From Flavobacteriales bacterium (GTDB lineage Bacteria > Bacteroidota > Bacteroidia > Flavobacteriales > Weeksellaceae), in NCBI GenBank assembly GCA_900770875.1, contig CAAGLV010000163.1, positions 1 through 15,013 on the forward strand: a DNA stretch of 15,013 nucleotides, in the 5' to 3' direction. This document shows positions 7,933-15,013 of this stretch, piece by piece. The notes beneath the pieces are model-generated. The model searched no databases and was not told the DNA's origin. It saw nothing but the letters and a program-made list of their open reading frames with translations. Both the position numbers and the translations under genes were made by a program. How positions within the stretch are numbered: position 1 is the stretch's first letter; each line of letters starts with the position of its first letter.

Positions 7933-9566
7933 TAAAAATAATGTTTAAAATTAGATAAAACCGTTAATACAGCAGCTTTTTCGGTAAACGATCCTTCTGT
8001 AAACTGCAACATTAAATCGGCTTTTAAATTTGGCAACGTTACACGTTCTATATGCTCGTTAAAGTAACTATTAACTTGATCTTGTAACTTTTTGTTTTGA
8101 TCGAAATAAAAATCGTAGGCCGTCATATTTGCACCTTCGATATCCTTTGTCAATTTTGTTTTCCAGATTTTAAAAATGCGTTTCATTAATTTATCACCAA
8201 TAATGGTATTTAAATTAGATGTTGGTTTTAATAAAGTTCTTTCCCAAATATAATTGGTTGCCTCTTTTTGATGCGTATTAATCCAATCGATATAAATTTT
8301 TTGTTGATACTTCCATTCTTCGGGCAAACTTTGTGCAAACCGAATTAAATCCGAATGCATAAAAGGCGACGTTTGATAAGTAGATAAACTTTCGGCCAAA
8401 TAAGATCCTAACACAGCACGATTGTACCCAACATTACGCGTTAAAAAAATTTCTTCGCGTTTGTATTGTTCTAAAATTTGCTGAAATTCATCTTTCATCT
8501 TAGAAAACAAACGGGACATCACCACAATTTTTTCGGTTGTTGGCGGATGCTGAAACGGATGTTTATTAAACGAACCTAAAATACCATCGCCCAATTGTCC
8601 ACTATGAATTAAACCAAACCGATCTGCATCAATAAATTGATAAGTATAATTAATGTGCGCCGCAGAGATATAATTAATTAATCCGTCCGATTTTGCAAAA
8701 ATATCGTCTACAGCCGTAACGTATTCGCCTCCATTAAGCGGCACAAAATGAAAAGGAACATCGTAATCGGCTGCAATATTTTTTGCCACAATCTCGTCCC
8801 AATACCCTTTTTGCGAAAAACAAAATGCCTCGCTAATCGCATAACCTTCTTGCCTTGCATTAATCAAGGTCATTCGCGAATCTAATCCTCCACTTAGCAA
8901 AGCAAACGATGGACGATTAATTTCTACATCCTTATCAAATTCTAATTTTGTAGCTGCAATAAACAAATCGTTTAGCTGATTTATCGCTTCGTCTTTCGTT
9001 CCTTTAAACGGTGGCAATGCTTCGTGGTACGAAATAATTTTAGGTGTAAATGTTTTTAAATCCAGATAAAAAATTTCGGCATCGCATAATTTTTTAACCT
9101 CTTTAATTGGCGTATTATTCTCTAACGTATTACCACAAACTAACAACGCATACATTGCAAATTCGTCTACGCTAAAAGGCAATTTATTGGTTTTTAAAGT
9201 TGCAACTAATCGCTTTAAATCGGTATCAATTATCAACTCGTTTTGGTGTTGATAATAATAGCATTTTCGGGTTCCTGTAAAATTAGTAAATGCAAATAAA
9301 CATTGTTGTTTAATATCGTGCACATAACCTACAATTTCGCCTTCTAACTGTTTTATTGCATTTAAATGATTTGCCTGATATAAGCTTTTAAAGAAATGTT
9401 GATCTTTTTTAGTTGTTTGCTTTAACTGTTGTTGATTTAAAAGCACACCTTCTAACCCAAATGATAAATCTTGATCCTCTGAAACCACATTATCAAAATG
9501 ATTGGGCTGAATATATTGTTGAATATTTACTTTTCCGTTTTTGATATGGATCTGAAAACCTTTCAT
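7932..9566 (-). CDS. Asparagine-synthase-like amidotransferase without the N-terminal nucleophile
   Basis: The C-terminal half is a PP-loop ATP pyrophosphatase of the AsnB class: ALLSGGLDSRMTLI carries the SGGLDS motif at 225-230, SGQLGDGILGSF (322-333) corresponds to the second nucleotide/substrate motif, and SPFMHSDLIRFAQSLPEEW is the family's late helix. The N-terminal about 180 residues resemble a class II glutaminase fold (FAFTNFTGTRKCYYY, 'IIDTDLKRLV'). The protein begins MKGFQIH, however, and lacks the Cys at position 2 that hydrolyses glutamine, so it may use ammonia, obtain it elsewhere, or catalyse another adenylating reaction. At 544 residues it is of normal size. In surface-glycan clusters such proteins are thought to amidate sugar acids; here that is inference from its glycosyltransferase and flippase neighbours. 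Its start overlaps the upstream stop as ATGA. Confidence 0.85.
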   Translation of the reverse strand: MKGFQIHIKNGKVNIQQYIQPNHFDNVVSEDQDLSFGLEGVLLNQQQLKQTTKKDQHFFKSLYQANHLNAIKQLEGEIVGYVHDIKQQCLFAFTNFTGTRKCYYYQHQNELIIDTDLKRLVATLKTNKLPFSVDEFAMYALLVCGNTLENNTPIKEVKKLCDAEIFYLDLKTFTPKIISYHEALPPFKGTKDEAINQLNDLFIAATKLEFDKDVEINRPSFALLSGGLDSRMTLINARQEGYAISEAFCFSQKGYWDEIVAKNIAADYDVPFHFVPLNGGEYVTAVDDIFAKSDGLINYISAAHINYTYQFIDADRFGLIHSGQLGDGILGSFNKHPFQHPPTTEKIVVMSRLFSKMKDEFQQILEQYKREEIFLTRNVGYNRAVLGSYLAESLSTYQTSPFMHSDLIRFAQSLPEEWKYQQKIYIDWINTHQKEATNYIWERTLLKPTSNLNTIIGDKLMKRIFKIWKTKLTKDIEGANMTAYDFYFDQNKKLQDQVNSYFNEHIERVTLPNLKADLMLQFTEGSFTEKAAVLTVLSNFKHYF

Positions 9567-10702
9567 TTTAAGAATTGATTATAAATTTGATGATATTGAT
9601 TGGCGATGCTTTCTTCGGAAAATTGCGCTTTGGCATATTCACTTAATTGATTTGCCGTTGCAAATACTTTACCTTCGATAACTTCTTTCATCGCTTGGTA
9701 CAATTGTTCTTCGTTTTCCGAATCGATTAAAATTCCAAAATCTTGAGGTAAAAATTCGTTCACTCCTCCAACGTTTGTTGCAATAATCGGAATTCCAGAT
9801 GCAAATGCTTCTGCTTGTACACAAGGTTGATTTTCGAATCGGCTAAACAATACAAAACAATCCGATTTTTTCATTTCTTGGTTTACATCGCAATGGTTTA
9901 TCTTACCAAAAGGAAAAACAAAATCGGTTAATTGATGCTGATTAATAAAAGATTTTATGCCATTTAAATTGGTATTTCCACCAATATAAAACTCAAACAA
10001 ATAACCATTTTCGGCTAATTGCTTCGCGACATTTAACATTCCTGTAATATTTTTATGCTCGTCGCCTAAATGAGATAAATGCAAAAATCGTTTTTTACCC
10101 GAAGTTGAAATTGATTTTGGACGAAATAACTGAAGCGAAACCACATTTGGAATTACTTGATAGTTAACCTTTGCATTTATTTTTTGAAGCGATTTACCCA
10201 AATGATCCGAAACAGGCAAAGCCAAATCGATTGCATTTAAAATTTTTTTTATCGCAAACTGCTTATATTTAGGTAATTTATTAAATTTATTTTGATGCAA
10301 ATGCGTCCAATGTTCGGTTAAAATAACTGGAAGTTTATATTTATATTTTAAATAAACAGCAATTAATCCGGCTGGATAAACCACATTTAAATGAATCACT
10401 TTAAAAGGTTTAACCAATTTTATCCCTTCTAAAAATGCTTGCAATATATACACCAAATTAAAAGGTTTAAACAAAGCCGGTTTACAATAAACAATAATCT
10501 CGTTTACGCCTTTATGATAATTTTGTTCTACCTTAAATTTAGCAGTTTTTAACAACGGATCTTTTATTGCATGCACTACTGTAACATCGTGTTTTAGAGC
10601 AACAGCTTGTGCATGACGCTGAATAAAATCGCCATTATCAGACAAAATTCGACTAGGATACCAAGACGATAAAAATAAAATATGTTTACGCTTATTTTGC
10701 AA
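9563..10702 (-). CDS. Glycosyltransferase family 4 protein
   Basis: The 379-residue product has the GT-B, GT4 layout. An N-terminal acceptor domain opens with ILFLSSWYPSRILSDNGDFIQRHA, typical of family 4 retaining glycosyltransferases. The C-terminal donor-binding domain contains EAFASGIPIIATNVGGVNEF from residue 298, the nucleotide-sugar binding signature with its conserved Glu residues. It should transfer a sugar from a nucleotide donor to a growing lipid-linked glycan on the cytoplasmic side of the membrane. Donor and acceptor cannot be read from the sequence. It is the only glycosyltransferase in the window, so the rest of the glycan pathway must be encoded elsewhere. Its start overlaps the end of the first flippase gene by 11 bases, and its TGA overlaps the start of the amidotransferase gene. 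Confidence 0.92.
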   Translation of the reverse strand: MQNKRKHILFLSSWYPSRILSDNGDFIQRHAQAVALKHDVTVVHAIKDPLLKTAKFKVEQNYHKGVNEIIVYCKPALFKPFNLVYILQAFLEGIKLVKPFKVIHLNVVYPAGLIAVYLKYKYKLPVILTEHWTHLHQNKFNKLPKYKQFAIKKILNAIDLALPVSDHLGKSLQKINAKVNYQVIPNVVSLQLFRPKSISTSGKKRFLHLSHLGDEHKNITGMLNVAKQLAENGYLFEFYIGGNTNLNGIKSFINQHQLTDFVFPFGKINHCDVNQEMKKSDCFVLFSRFENQPCVQAEAFASGIPIIATNVGGVNEFLPQDFGILIDSENEEQLYQAMKEVIEGKVFATANQLSEYAKAQFSEESIANQYHQIYNQFLK

Positions 10703-11951
10703 TTTGTTTTAATTGTTTTAGCCTTCTTAGCACAAAATACAATTGCACTAAATAACCAATTCCGGCTAAAAATGAGTACAGATATAACGTTGTAAGCATA
10801 TCTTTTCGTACACCACCAATTAAAACTGCAGCAATTGTAATTGCTACCAAATAAATATTAAAATATAAAGCGTAATGATTTTTACGGATAACCACCACAA
10901 TTTGAGAGATTGGATTCATGGCACTTCTACATAAAATCCAAAAGGATAAGATTAAAACAAAAACATTTAATCCTTGCCAATCTTTACCTAAAATCCATTG
11001 TAAAATATAAACGCCAATCACGTTCATTCCTAAAAGAAAAATACCTATTGCAGCAACATTATACAAGATAATACGCAACGATAAATCGTATAATTTTTCG
11101 GGTGAATGATGTATCATATTTGCCGATTTCTGAAAGAAAACTTTCGACATCGCATTCGATAAAATTAACAAAGGCGTAACCAACATTTTAGCCGACATCG
11201 CAAAAAATGCAACCTCAACTTTTGTAAAATATAGCACAATTAATATTGGCATTAAGTTATTAGCAATCGCATTTAACGAATCGGATGGTAATGTATATTT
11301 TACAATTTCTTTGTTACGTTTTAAGGTTATTTTAAATAACGACCATCTTGGCTTTTTTAATCTTCCTTTTGTAATGGAAAAGAAATAAATACACGAAACA
11401 ATTGTTCCGATGATTGTTCCGTAAATTAAGCCATCTTTTTTATAATCTAAAAAGTAAAAAACAAACTGAAACGCGACCGAAACTAATGCATTTATTATAA
11501 ATCCGGTAGAGATGGTATTAAACAATTTATACTTGGTAAATAACGAAGTTTGTAGATTATACCAAGCGGTAAACAAACCTGCAAACGAGCTTAAAAACAC
11601 AACCCATAACGAGGTTTTTAAAGAAAAAATATTTTCTACCACAGCATAACCCAAAAAGAATAAAATTGTAGCAACAGAAGTAATTAGCAATAAAGCAGAA
11701 AATAAATTTCGGATCGCTTTTGTTGATTTCGAAATCACAAAAATATTCTCTAAACGAAATGTTGTTAAAATAGATAAAATAGCTACAAAACTTAAAAAAA
11801 CATTATATGTTCCGTTATTTTCTGGACCATACCATCTTCCCAAAACAAAACCGCCCAAAATCATAATTAATTGGGCAACCGTATTACCTGCTAATAAAGA
11901 AAGTACTCCTTTCGCATTCTTTGTTTTAAACTTTTCTAATCGCTTATTCAA
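10692..11951 (-). CDS. Polysaccharide flippase-like membrane protein, first gene of operon
   Basis: The 419-residue protein is built of about 12 hydrophobic helices separated by short basic loops. The opening GVLSLLAGNTVAQLIMILGGFVLGRWYGPENNGTYNVFLS shows the first-helix and Y-G-P/E-x-x-G-x-Y pattern of Wzx/O-antigen flippases of the MOP superfamily. Likely role: export of a lipid-linked oligosaccharide. The start is TTG at 11951-11949. An in-frame stop lies five codons upstream with no ATG between, and the first internal Met is already in the first membrane helix. A promoter -7 box (minus-strand TAGATTTG, 11978-11971) lies 19 bases upstream, supporting this start. It leads the operon; the glycosyltransferase gene starts within its last 11 bases. 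It shares fold and length with the flippase-like gene at 6685-7932 but has little evident residue identity with it. Confidence 0.85.
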   Translation of the reverse strand: MNKRLEKFKTKNAKGVLSLLAGNTVAQLIMILGGFVLGRWYGPENNGTYNVFLSFVAILSILTTFRLENIFVISKSTKAIRNLFSALLLITSVATILFFLGYAVVENIFSLKTSLWVVFLSSFAGLFTAWYNLQTSLFTKYKLFNTISTGFIINALVSVAFQFVFYFLDYKKDGLIYGTIIGTIVSCIYFFSITKGRLKKPRWSLFKITLKRNKEIVKYTLPSDSLNAIANNLMPILIVLYFTKVEVAFFAMSAKMLVTPLLILSNAMSKVFFQKSANMIHHSPEKLYDLSLRIILYNVAAIGIFLLGMNVIGVYILQWILGKDWQGLNVFVLILSFWILCRSAMNPISQIVVVIRKNHYALYFNIYLVAITIAAVLIGGVRKDMLTTLYLYSFLAGIGYLVQLYFVLRRLKQLKQIAK

Positions 11952-11970
11952 ACTTCTAAATTCTTAACTA

Positions 11971-11978
11971 CAAATCTA
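11971..11978 (-). promoter_or_regulatory. Promoter -7 box for the flippase/glycosyltransferase operon
   Basis: On the minus strand the bases read TAGATTTG, an exact TAnnTTTG match. It lies 19 bases before the TTG start codon, about the same distance as for glnS (21). No clear -33 TTG is visible upstream, as is common for this promoter class. Its position lies where the -33 region of the divergent yjjG promoter would be. Confidence 0.5.
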
Positions 11979-11990
11979 CATCATAATCGT

Positions 11991-11998
11991 TAACTTTG
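11991..11998 (+). promoter_or_regulatory. Promoter -7 box for yjjG
   Basis: TAACTTTG matches TAnnTTTG exactly and ends 6 bases before the ATG at 12005. Transcription starting the usual few bases downstream would begin at or next to the start codon, giving a leaderless or nearly leaderless mRNA. No convincing -33 TTG is seen. The box includes a TTG at 11996 that would otherwise extend the reading frame by three codons. Confidence 0.5.
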
Positions 11999-12004
11999 CT
12001 CGCT

Positions 12005-12700
12005 ATGAACACAATTAAACATGTCTTTTTCGACTTAGATAATACGCTTTGGGATTTTCGCAAAAATGCGCGTTTGGCTTTAGACGAACTTTATAAAAAA
12101 TACGATGTAGAACAACGCTACGGTTTTACGTTCGAAGAATTTCATCCGTTTTATCACGAAAGTAACGAAGGTCTTTGGGCGATGATTCGCGATAAAAAAA
12201 TTACAAAAGAAGAATTACGCGCGCGTCGTTTTAAAGAAGCTTTTGATAATTTAGGAATTAATGATGACGAATTAGCTCATATTTTTGAGGAAGAATATAT
12301 GGAAACCATTACCAATTACAACGAAGTGGTTGATGGCGCAATGGAATTATTGAATTATTTAAAACCTAACTATAAATTACACATTATTACCAATGGTTTT
12401 ATTGAGGTTTCGAAACGAAAAATAGAAACTTCGGATTTAAATGGCTATTTTGATACGGTAACTTATGCCGACGAAATTAAAATCCTAAAACCAGATCCTC
12501 GTATTTACGATTTAGCAATGGAAAAATCGGGTGCTAAAAAAGACGAATCAATTTATATTGGCGATGATTGGATTGCTGATGCGATTGGTGCAAGAGATTA
12601 TGGTTTACAATCGATTTTCTTTGATCGTTTAGATGAAAATTTATCAGAAACTGATATTCCAAACATCAAACATTTAGACGAAGTAAGAAATTATTTATAA
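12005..12700 (+). CDS. yjjG: YjjG-family HAD noncanonical pyrimidine nucleotidase
   Basis: The 231-residue protein is a HAD subfamily IA hydrolase with all four motifs. FFDLDNTLW provides the nucleophile D10 and acid/base D12, IITNG provides T129, K162 lies in LKPDPRIY, and IGDDWIADAIGA supplies the metal-binding D187/D188 and D192. The helical cap from about 20-110 and the 'DLDNTLWDF' opening are typical of the YjjG group. These remove phosphate from nucleoside monophosphates, in E. coli favouring dUMP/dTMP and noncanonical pyrimidine nucleotides, a form of house-cleaning. I chose the ATG at 12005 over an in-frame TTG at 11996 because that TTG is part of the promoter box. It has no functional link to its neighbours that I can see. 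A hairpin terminator follows immediately. Confidence 0.85.
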   Translation: MNTIKHVFFDLDNTLWDFRKNARLALDELYKKYDVEQRYGFTFEEFHPFYHESNEGLWAMIRDKKITKEELRARRFKEAFDNLGINDDELAHIFEEEYMETITNYNEVVDGAMELLNYLKPNYKLHIITNGFIEVSKRKIETSDLNGYFDTVTYADEIKILKPDPRIYDLAMEKSGAKKDESIYIGDDWIADAIGARDYGLQSIFFDRLDENLSETDIPNIKHLDEVRNYL

Positions 12701-12703
12701 AAG

Positions 12704-12734
12704 AAAAAAGCAGTTCGTAATGAACTGCTTTTTT
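12704..12734. terminator. Bidirectional terminator between yjjG and the secreted-protein operon
   Basis: A perfect 13-bp stem pairs AAAAAAGCAGTTC (12704-12716) with GAACTGCTTTTTT (12722-12734) around a GTAAT loop. With A-run and T-run on both sides it can end transcription from either strand. It begins 4 bases after the yjjG stop, and its outer two bases overlap the TAA of the minus-strand gene (12735-12733). Confidence 0.88.
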
Positions 12735-13548
12735 ATTGATTTTCTATATCTTCTACCGAACCTAAATAACTTAAAATCAGATTAGATTTTGTACTTACAT
12801 CTGCATTAATTATCGTGCTATTTGTTGTCGGATCCGAATATGATCTCACTACCCGCATAGAAAGACGATCATTAGCTTTAAGTTTTACTGTTCCTGCTGC
12901 TATAATAGTTATAGGAAGAAATTGAACAGCAAAACCATTTGAACCTTGAATATCGAAATTAAATGAATCTGCAGCCGAGGCATTACCTCCATTAATGTAT
13001 ATTCTTAAATCTAATTGATCTCTTCTTACATAATCTCCTCCATTTTTTTTAAGGTAAGCAACTGATTTTAAATAATAATACCCAGCCTTTTTTACAACCA
13101 ATTCGCCATTCGAAATTTCGAAATTTTCGGGATCTAAAGATTTTATATAATCAAAATCTAATGTTCTGGCATTAGAAGTATTTCCAATAAGATCACCTTC
13201 TTTAAAATAACTTGAAGTTGATGCGTATGTAATATATTTTTTACTAATTATCCTATTTGTGGAGATAAATGGATTCCATTTACTTCCGTCCCACCAATAA
13301 AAACCTTTTTGTGTTGTATCGCTAGAGTCTAAAAACACTAAAAGACCAATTTCTTTATTATCGGTTAAATTTAAAGAGCTTACTCTTGGTATAATAACGC
13401 CTGTATTAGCAGTTGGACTAGTTTCGTTTTCGTTAAAAATATCTAATGTCGATTTAGGAGTTTTAGTATTTATACCAACTTGAGCAAATGTGATATTAAA
13501 CCCAATAAACATTAATAATAATGCTATCTTTTTTATTGTTAATTTCAT
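12733..13548 (-). CDS. Secreted QVGINT-type protein with beta-rich, possibly C1q-like C-terminal domain
   Basis: A Sec signal peptide (KKIALLLMFIGF core) is followed by TFA-QVGINT, with cleavage probably after A22. The QVGINTxxPxxTLDI opening is common in Flavobacteriia secreted proteins. TSPTANTGVIIPRV (43-56) and GFYWWDGSKW (82-91) complete a repeatable N-terminal module. Residues about 104-263 form a beta-rich domain with RTLDFDYIKSLD, FEISNGELVVKKAGYYYL, LRIYING and LKANDRLSMRVVRS. The G-Y-Y and N-D-R-L spacing recalls C1q/TNF-like jelly rolls; this is an impression, not a demonstrated match. The 271-residue protein lacks a recognisable type IX sorting domain. It is the last of three tandem paralogues, 2 bases after the next. 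A surface or appendage role is plausible, but function is unknown. Confidence 0.75.
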   Translation of the reverse strand: MKLTIKKIALLLMFIGFNITFAQVGINTKTPKSTLDIFNENETSPTANTGVIIPRVSSLNLTDNKEIGLLVFLDSSDTTQKGFYWWDGSKWNPFISTNRIISKKYITYASTSSYFKEGDLIGNTSNARTLDFDYIKSLDPENFEISNGELVVKKAGYYYLKSVAYLKKNGGDYVRRDQLDLRIYINGGNASAADSFNFDIQGSNGFAVQFLPITIIAAGTVKLKANDRLSMRVVRSYSDPTTNSTIINADVSTKSNLILSYLGSVEDIENQ

Positions 13549-13550
13549 GA

Positions 13551-14294
13551 TTAGTCTAATTTATTTATCGTTAAATTAAATGGCGTTTCAACAGATACTG
13601 TGTTCGCACCAATGGTTGATCTAGTTAATTTTACGGTTAAAACATCTCCTTTATTAAACGACACTACAGAACTGATATAAAACAATGTAGATCTTCCTAA
13701 ATCAGTTCCTCCTGGAGCAGAATTAGTAGAAGTTAACTGAGCACTTGAATTTCCATTTACTAAAATTTCGACTTTATAATCATTAACTTGATTTTCGGTT
13801 GCTTTAAAAACACCTCCTGTTAACTGTAAAAAATAGGTAGCAGTTTCTCCTATTTTTAAACCGCCATTTGATAAAGTAAAACTTGGATCTATCGTATTAA
13901 TAGAAGTAAATGATACAAATCGAGATTGTTCTCCTGCTCCCGAAATATTTGAACCTGCAAATTGGGTCCCTATTACCTGTGTTTTTGATAAATCTAATCC
14001 TTGCGAACTAAAATCTACAATATATTCCCAGTTATTATCAGAAGCATTCCAAAAATTAAATCCTTCCATATAACTAGAGTTTGAATTATCTAAATAAATA
14101 AGCATTCCGTTTTGTTGCGAAGTTGGATTAGTTGTCGGAAATTCTTTATATATAGGTACACTAAAACCTGCTGTACTTTCGGGTGTTGATTGATTTAAGG
14201 CATCTATCTGTAACGTAGCTTTTGGATTATCTGTATTTATACCAACTTGAGCAAAAGAGTTTAATGAGACTAAAAGAAATAAAAATTTATTCAT
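13551..14294 (-). CDS. Secreted QVGINT-type protein, middle paralogue
   Basis: This 247-residue protein begins with an unusually short signal peptide (NKFLFLLVSLNSFA, cleavage probably after A15), then QVGINTDNPKATLQI, the same start as the mature downstream paralogue. It keeps the GMLIYLDNSN and FNFWNASDNNWEYI segments of the shared N-terminal module. The C-terminal domain (about 105-245) lines up with the other two copies: RFVSFTSINTID, FTLSNGGLKIGETATYFL, YKVEILVNG and FNKGDVLTVKLTRS. Sequence identity between copies is modest, so the duplication is old. It sits 2 bases downstream of the truncated third copy and 2 bases upstream of the last, so all three form one operon. The molecular role is unknown; a secreted or surface structural function fits best. 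Confidence 0.75.
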   Translation of the reverse strand: MNKFLFLLVSLNSFAQVGINTDNPKATLQIDALNQSTPESTAGFSVPIYKEFPTTNPTSQQNGMLIYLDNSNSSYMEGFNFWNASDNNWEYIVDFSSQGLDLSKTQVIGTQFAGSNISGAGEQSRFVSFTSINTIDPSFTLSNGGLKIGETATYFLQLTGGVFKATENQVNDYKVEILVNGNSSAQLTSTNSAPGGTDLGRSTLFYISSVVSFNKGDVLTVKLTRSTIGANTVSVETPFNLTINKLD

Positions 14295-14296
14295 AA

Positions 14297-14917
14297 TTAA
14301 GGCTTTAAGAAATATAGAGTTAAGTTATTGATACCGTAAGATTGATAATTATATCCACCTTCGTTTGATTTTGTAACTCTGCATGTTATTTTATCTCCAC
14401 TTCTTAAATTACGAAAAAAAGTATACGATACACTTGTTGAAGATGTCATTTCTGCTGAGATTGAACTTGATGTGGACGAAACTTTGGTTCCATTTACATA
14501 AACAGAAAATTCAAAATTTGATTGAATTTCTAAGTCTGCTGTAGGTCTTTTTACACTACCTGTAAAAGATATAGCATAACCTCCTGCTTTACCAACTATT
14601 ATTTCGTTATTTGATACAGAAAAACCTTCTCGATCTTTTTTAACAAATCTCGAAAAATTAATATTTCTTGTAGCTCCACTACCAGTATAACCTGTACCAT
14701 TAAAAGAATAAATCGTTTCATCTACCTCTTTAACTATCGAATTAGGAAAAGAAATCCATTCTGTACCATTCCAATAATAAAAATTATTGGCTAATCCAGT
14801 TGTATTATTTTCTAAAAACAATAATTGTCCCAATCTTTCGGGCTCTGCAAGTGGTAAATTATTAACTCGGGGAACTAATATACCATCAACTCCTGATGGA
14901 GATGTTTTAGATGATGG
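14297..14917 (-). pseudogene. Third secreted paralogue, 5' end removed by IS insertion
   Basis: About 206 codons remain. Going upstream from the obvious core the frame stays open past the apparent TTG codon at 14833, reading SSKTSPSGVDGILVPRVNNL, which matches TSPTANTGVIIPRV in the copy at 12733-13548. The native frame therefore extends to about 14917, where an IS3-type end begins. The ATG, signal peptide and QVGINT segment are missing and should lie on the far side of the insertion, outside the window. The remaining part has FYYWNGTEWISF, RNINFSRFVKKD, FSVSNNEIIVGKAGGYAI, FSVYVNG and LRSGDKITCRVTKS, equivalent to the other two paralogues. It is almost surely inactive as a secreted protein. 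As first gene of the operon, its disruption probably also affects the two downstream genes. Confidence 0.8.
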
Positions 14918-14945
14918 TGTAATCTTCCCTAAAAAACGGACCGTT
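14918..14945 (+). repeat. Probable left terminal inverted repeat of the IS3-family element
   Basis: The bases have the TG...CCC...GGAC layout of IS3-family left ends. The matching right repeat lies outside the window, so the inner boundary given here is approximate. Confidence 0.55.
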
Positions 14946-14977
14946 TAAAAATATAGTTTATTAAATTAGGGATAATT

Positions 14978-15013
14978 ATGAAACAGAGCAATTTTACAGA
15001 AGTTCAGATAGTC
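14978..15013 (+). CDS. IS3-family transposase OrfA, N-terminus (partial)
   Basis: Only 12 codons are present before the window ends, reading MKQSNFTEVQIV. This closely resembles the start of IS3-family OrfA proteins (MKKSRFTEEQI and similar), the helix-turn-helix protein that binds the element's ends. In this family OrfA is normally followed by OrfB, the DDE integrase, joined by a programmed -1 frameshift; neither can be seen here. The spacing of 60 bases from the putative left end to the ATG is normal for the family. Confidence 0.8.
   Translation, partial: MKQSNFTEVQIV

Larger units (their letters stand above)
14918..15013 (+). mobile_element. IS3-family insertion sequence, left end (runs off the window)
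   Basis: The element appears to start at 14918 with TGTAATCTTCCC followed by TAAAAAACGGAC. IS3-family ends have this form: TG, then CCC about 7 bases on, then an A-rich run and GGAC (IS150 starts TGTACTGACCCC). A transposase orfA begins at 14978 in the same direction. The position coincides with the point where similarity to the paralogous secreted proteins stops. The last host bases before it are GATGG (14913-14917), so a 3-5 base target duplication should end in TGG; the other junction is not visible. Confidence 0.8.

Noticed and set aside
11996..12004. TTG at 11996 as the yjjG start, adding three residues
   Set aside because: The TTG is part of the TAACTTTG promoter box, and the ATG at 12005 gives the normal family N-terminus with the DxD motif at residues 10-12.
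14831..14833. TTG at 14833 as the true start of a 178-residue protein
   Set aside because: The frame upstream of it still matches the paralogues (GILVPRV segment), so this is an internal leucine codon in a truncated gene.

Overview
The window is AT-rich, gene-dense chromosomal DNA from a member of the Bacteroidota, most likely class Flavobacteriia. Three things point there. The ribosomal protein S16 has an Ala/Glu-rich tail. Promoters have the form TAnnTTTG (glnS, yjjG, the flippase operon) and no clear Shine-Dalgarno sequences are visible. Secreted proteins begin their mature part with QVGINT. A Weeksellaceae genus such as Empedobacter would fit, but that is an impression and not something the sequence proves.

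Positions 1-3274 (+ strand) are housekeeping: the end of rpsP, rimM, glnS with its own promoter and a strong terminator, then radC. Positions 3314-6677 (+) hold a polysaccharide-deacetylase-like protein, an overlapping FemAB/GNAT-like protein and a lipoprotein metzincin protease. Positions 6685-11951 (- strand, converging on the protease with a 7-base gap) form a tight four-gene operon. Read in the direction of transcription it is flippase, family 4 glycosyltransferase, asparagine-synthase-like amidotransferase, second flippase. All three junctions overlap, by 11, 4 and 1 bases. Together with the deacetylase and FemAB-like genes this looks like an accessory module for making and exporting a modified surface glycan; the glycan cannot be identified from sequence.

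A 53-base divergent promoter region separates that operon from yjjG (+, a HAD-family nucleotidase). A bidirectional hairpin terminator at 12704-12734 ends both yjjG and a minus-strand operon of three tandem paralogous secreted proteins. Two of these have a signal peptide and QVGINT start, and all three have a similar beta-rich C-terminal domain that may be C1q/TNF-like. The most upstream paralogue is cut by an IS3-family element that begins at about 14918 and runs off the window. It carries a typical left end and the first 12 codons of orfA. The insertion removes the start and signal peptide of that paralogue and probably separates the operon from its promoter.

No tRNA, rRNA, CRISPR array or riboswitch is visible, and no gene-free stretch exceeds 300 bases. 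No clearly undescribed system is evident. The candidates most worth a second look are the two-flippase operon, the tandem secreted trio broken by the IS, and the back-to-back promoters with an apparently leaderless yjjG.
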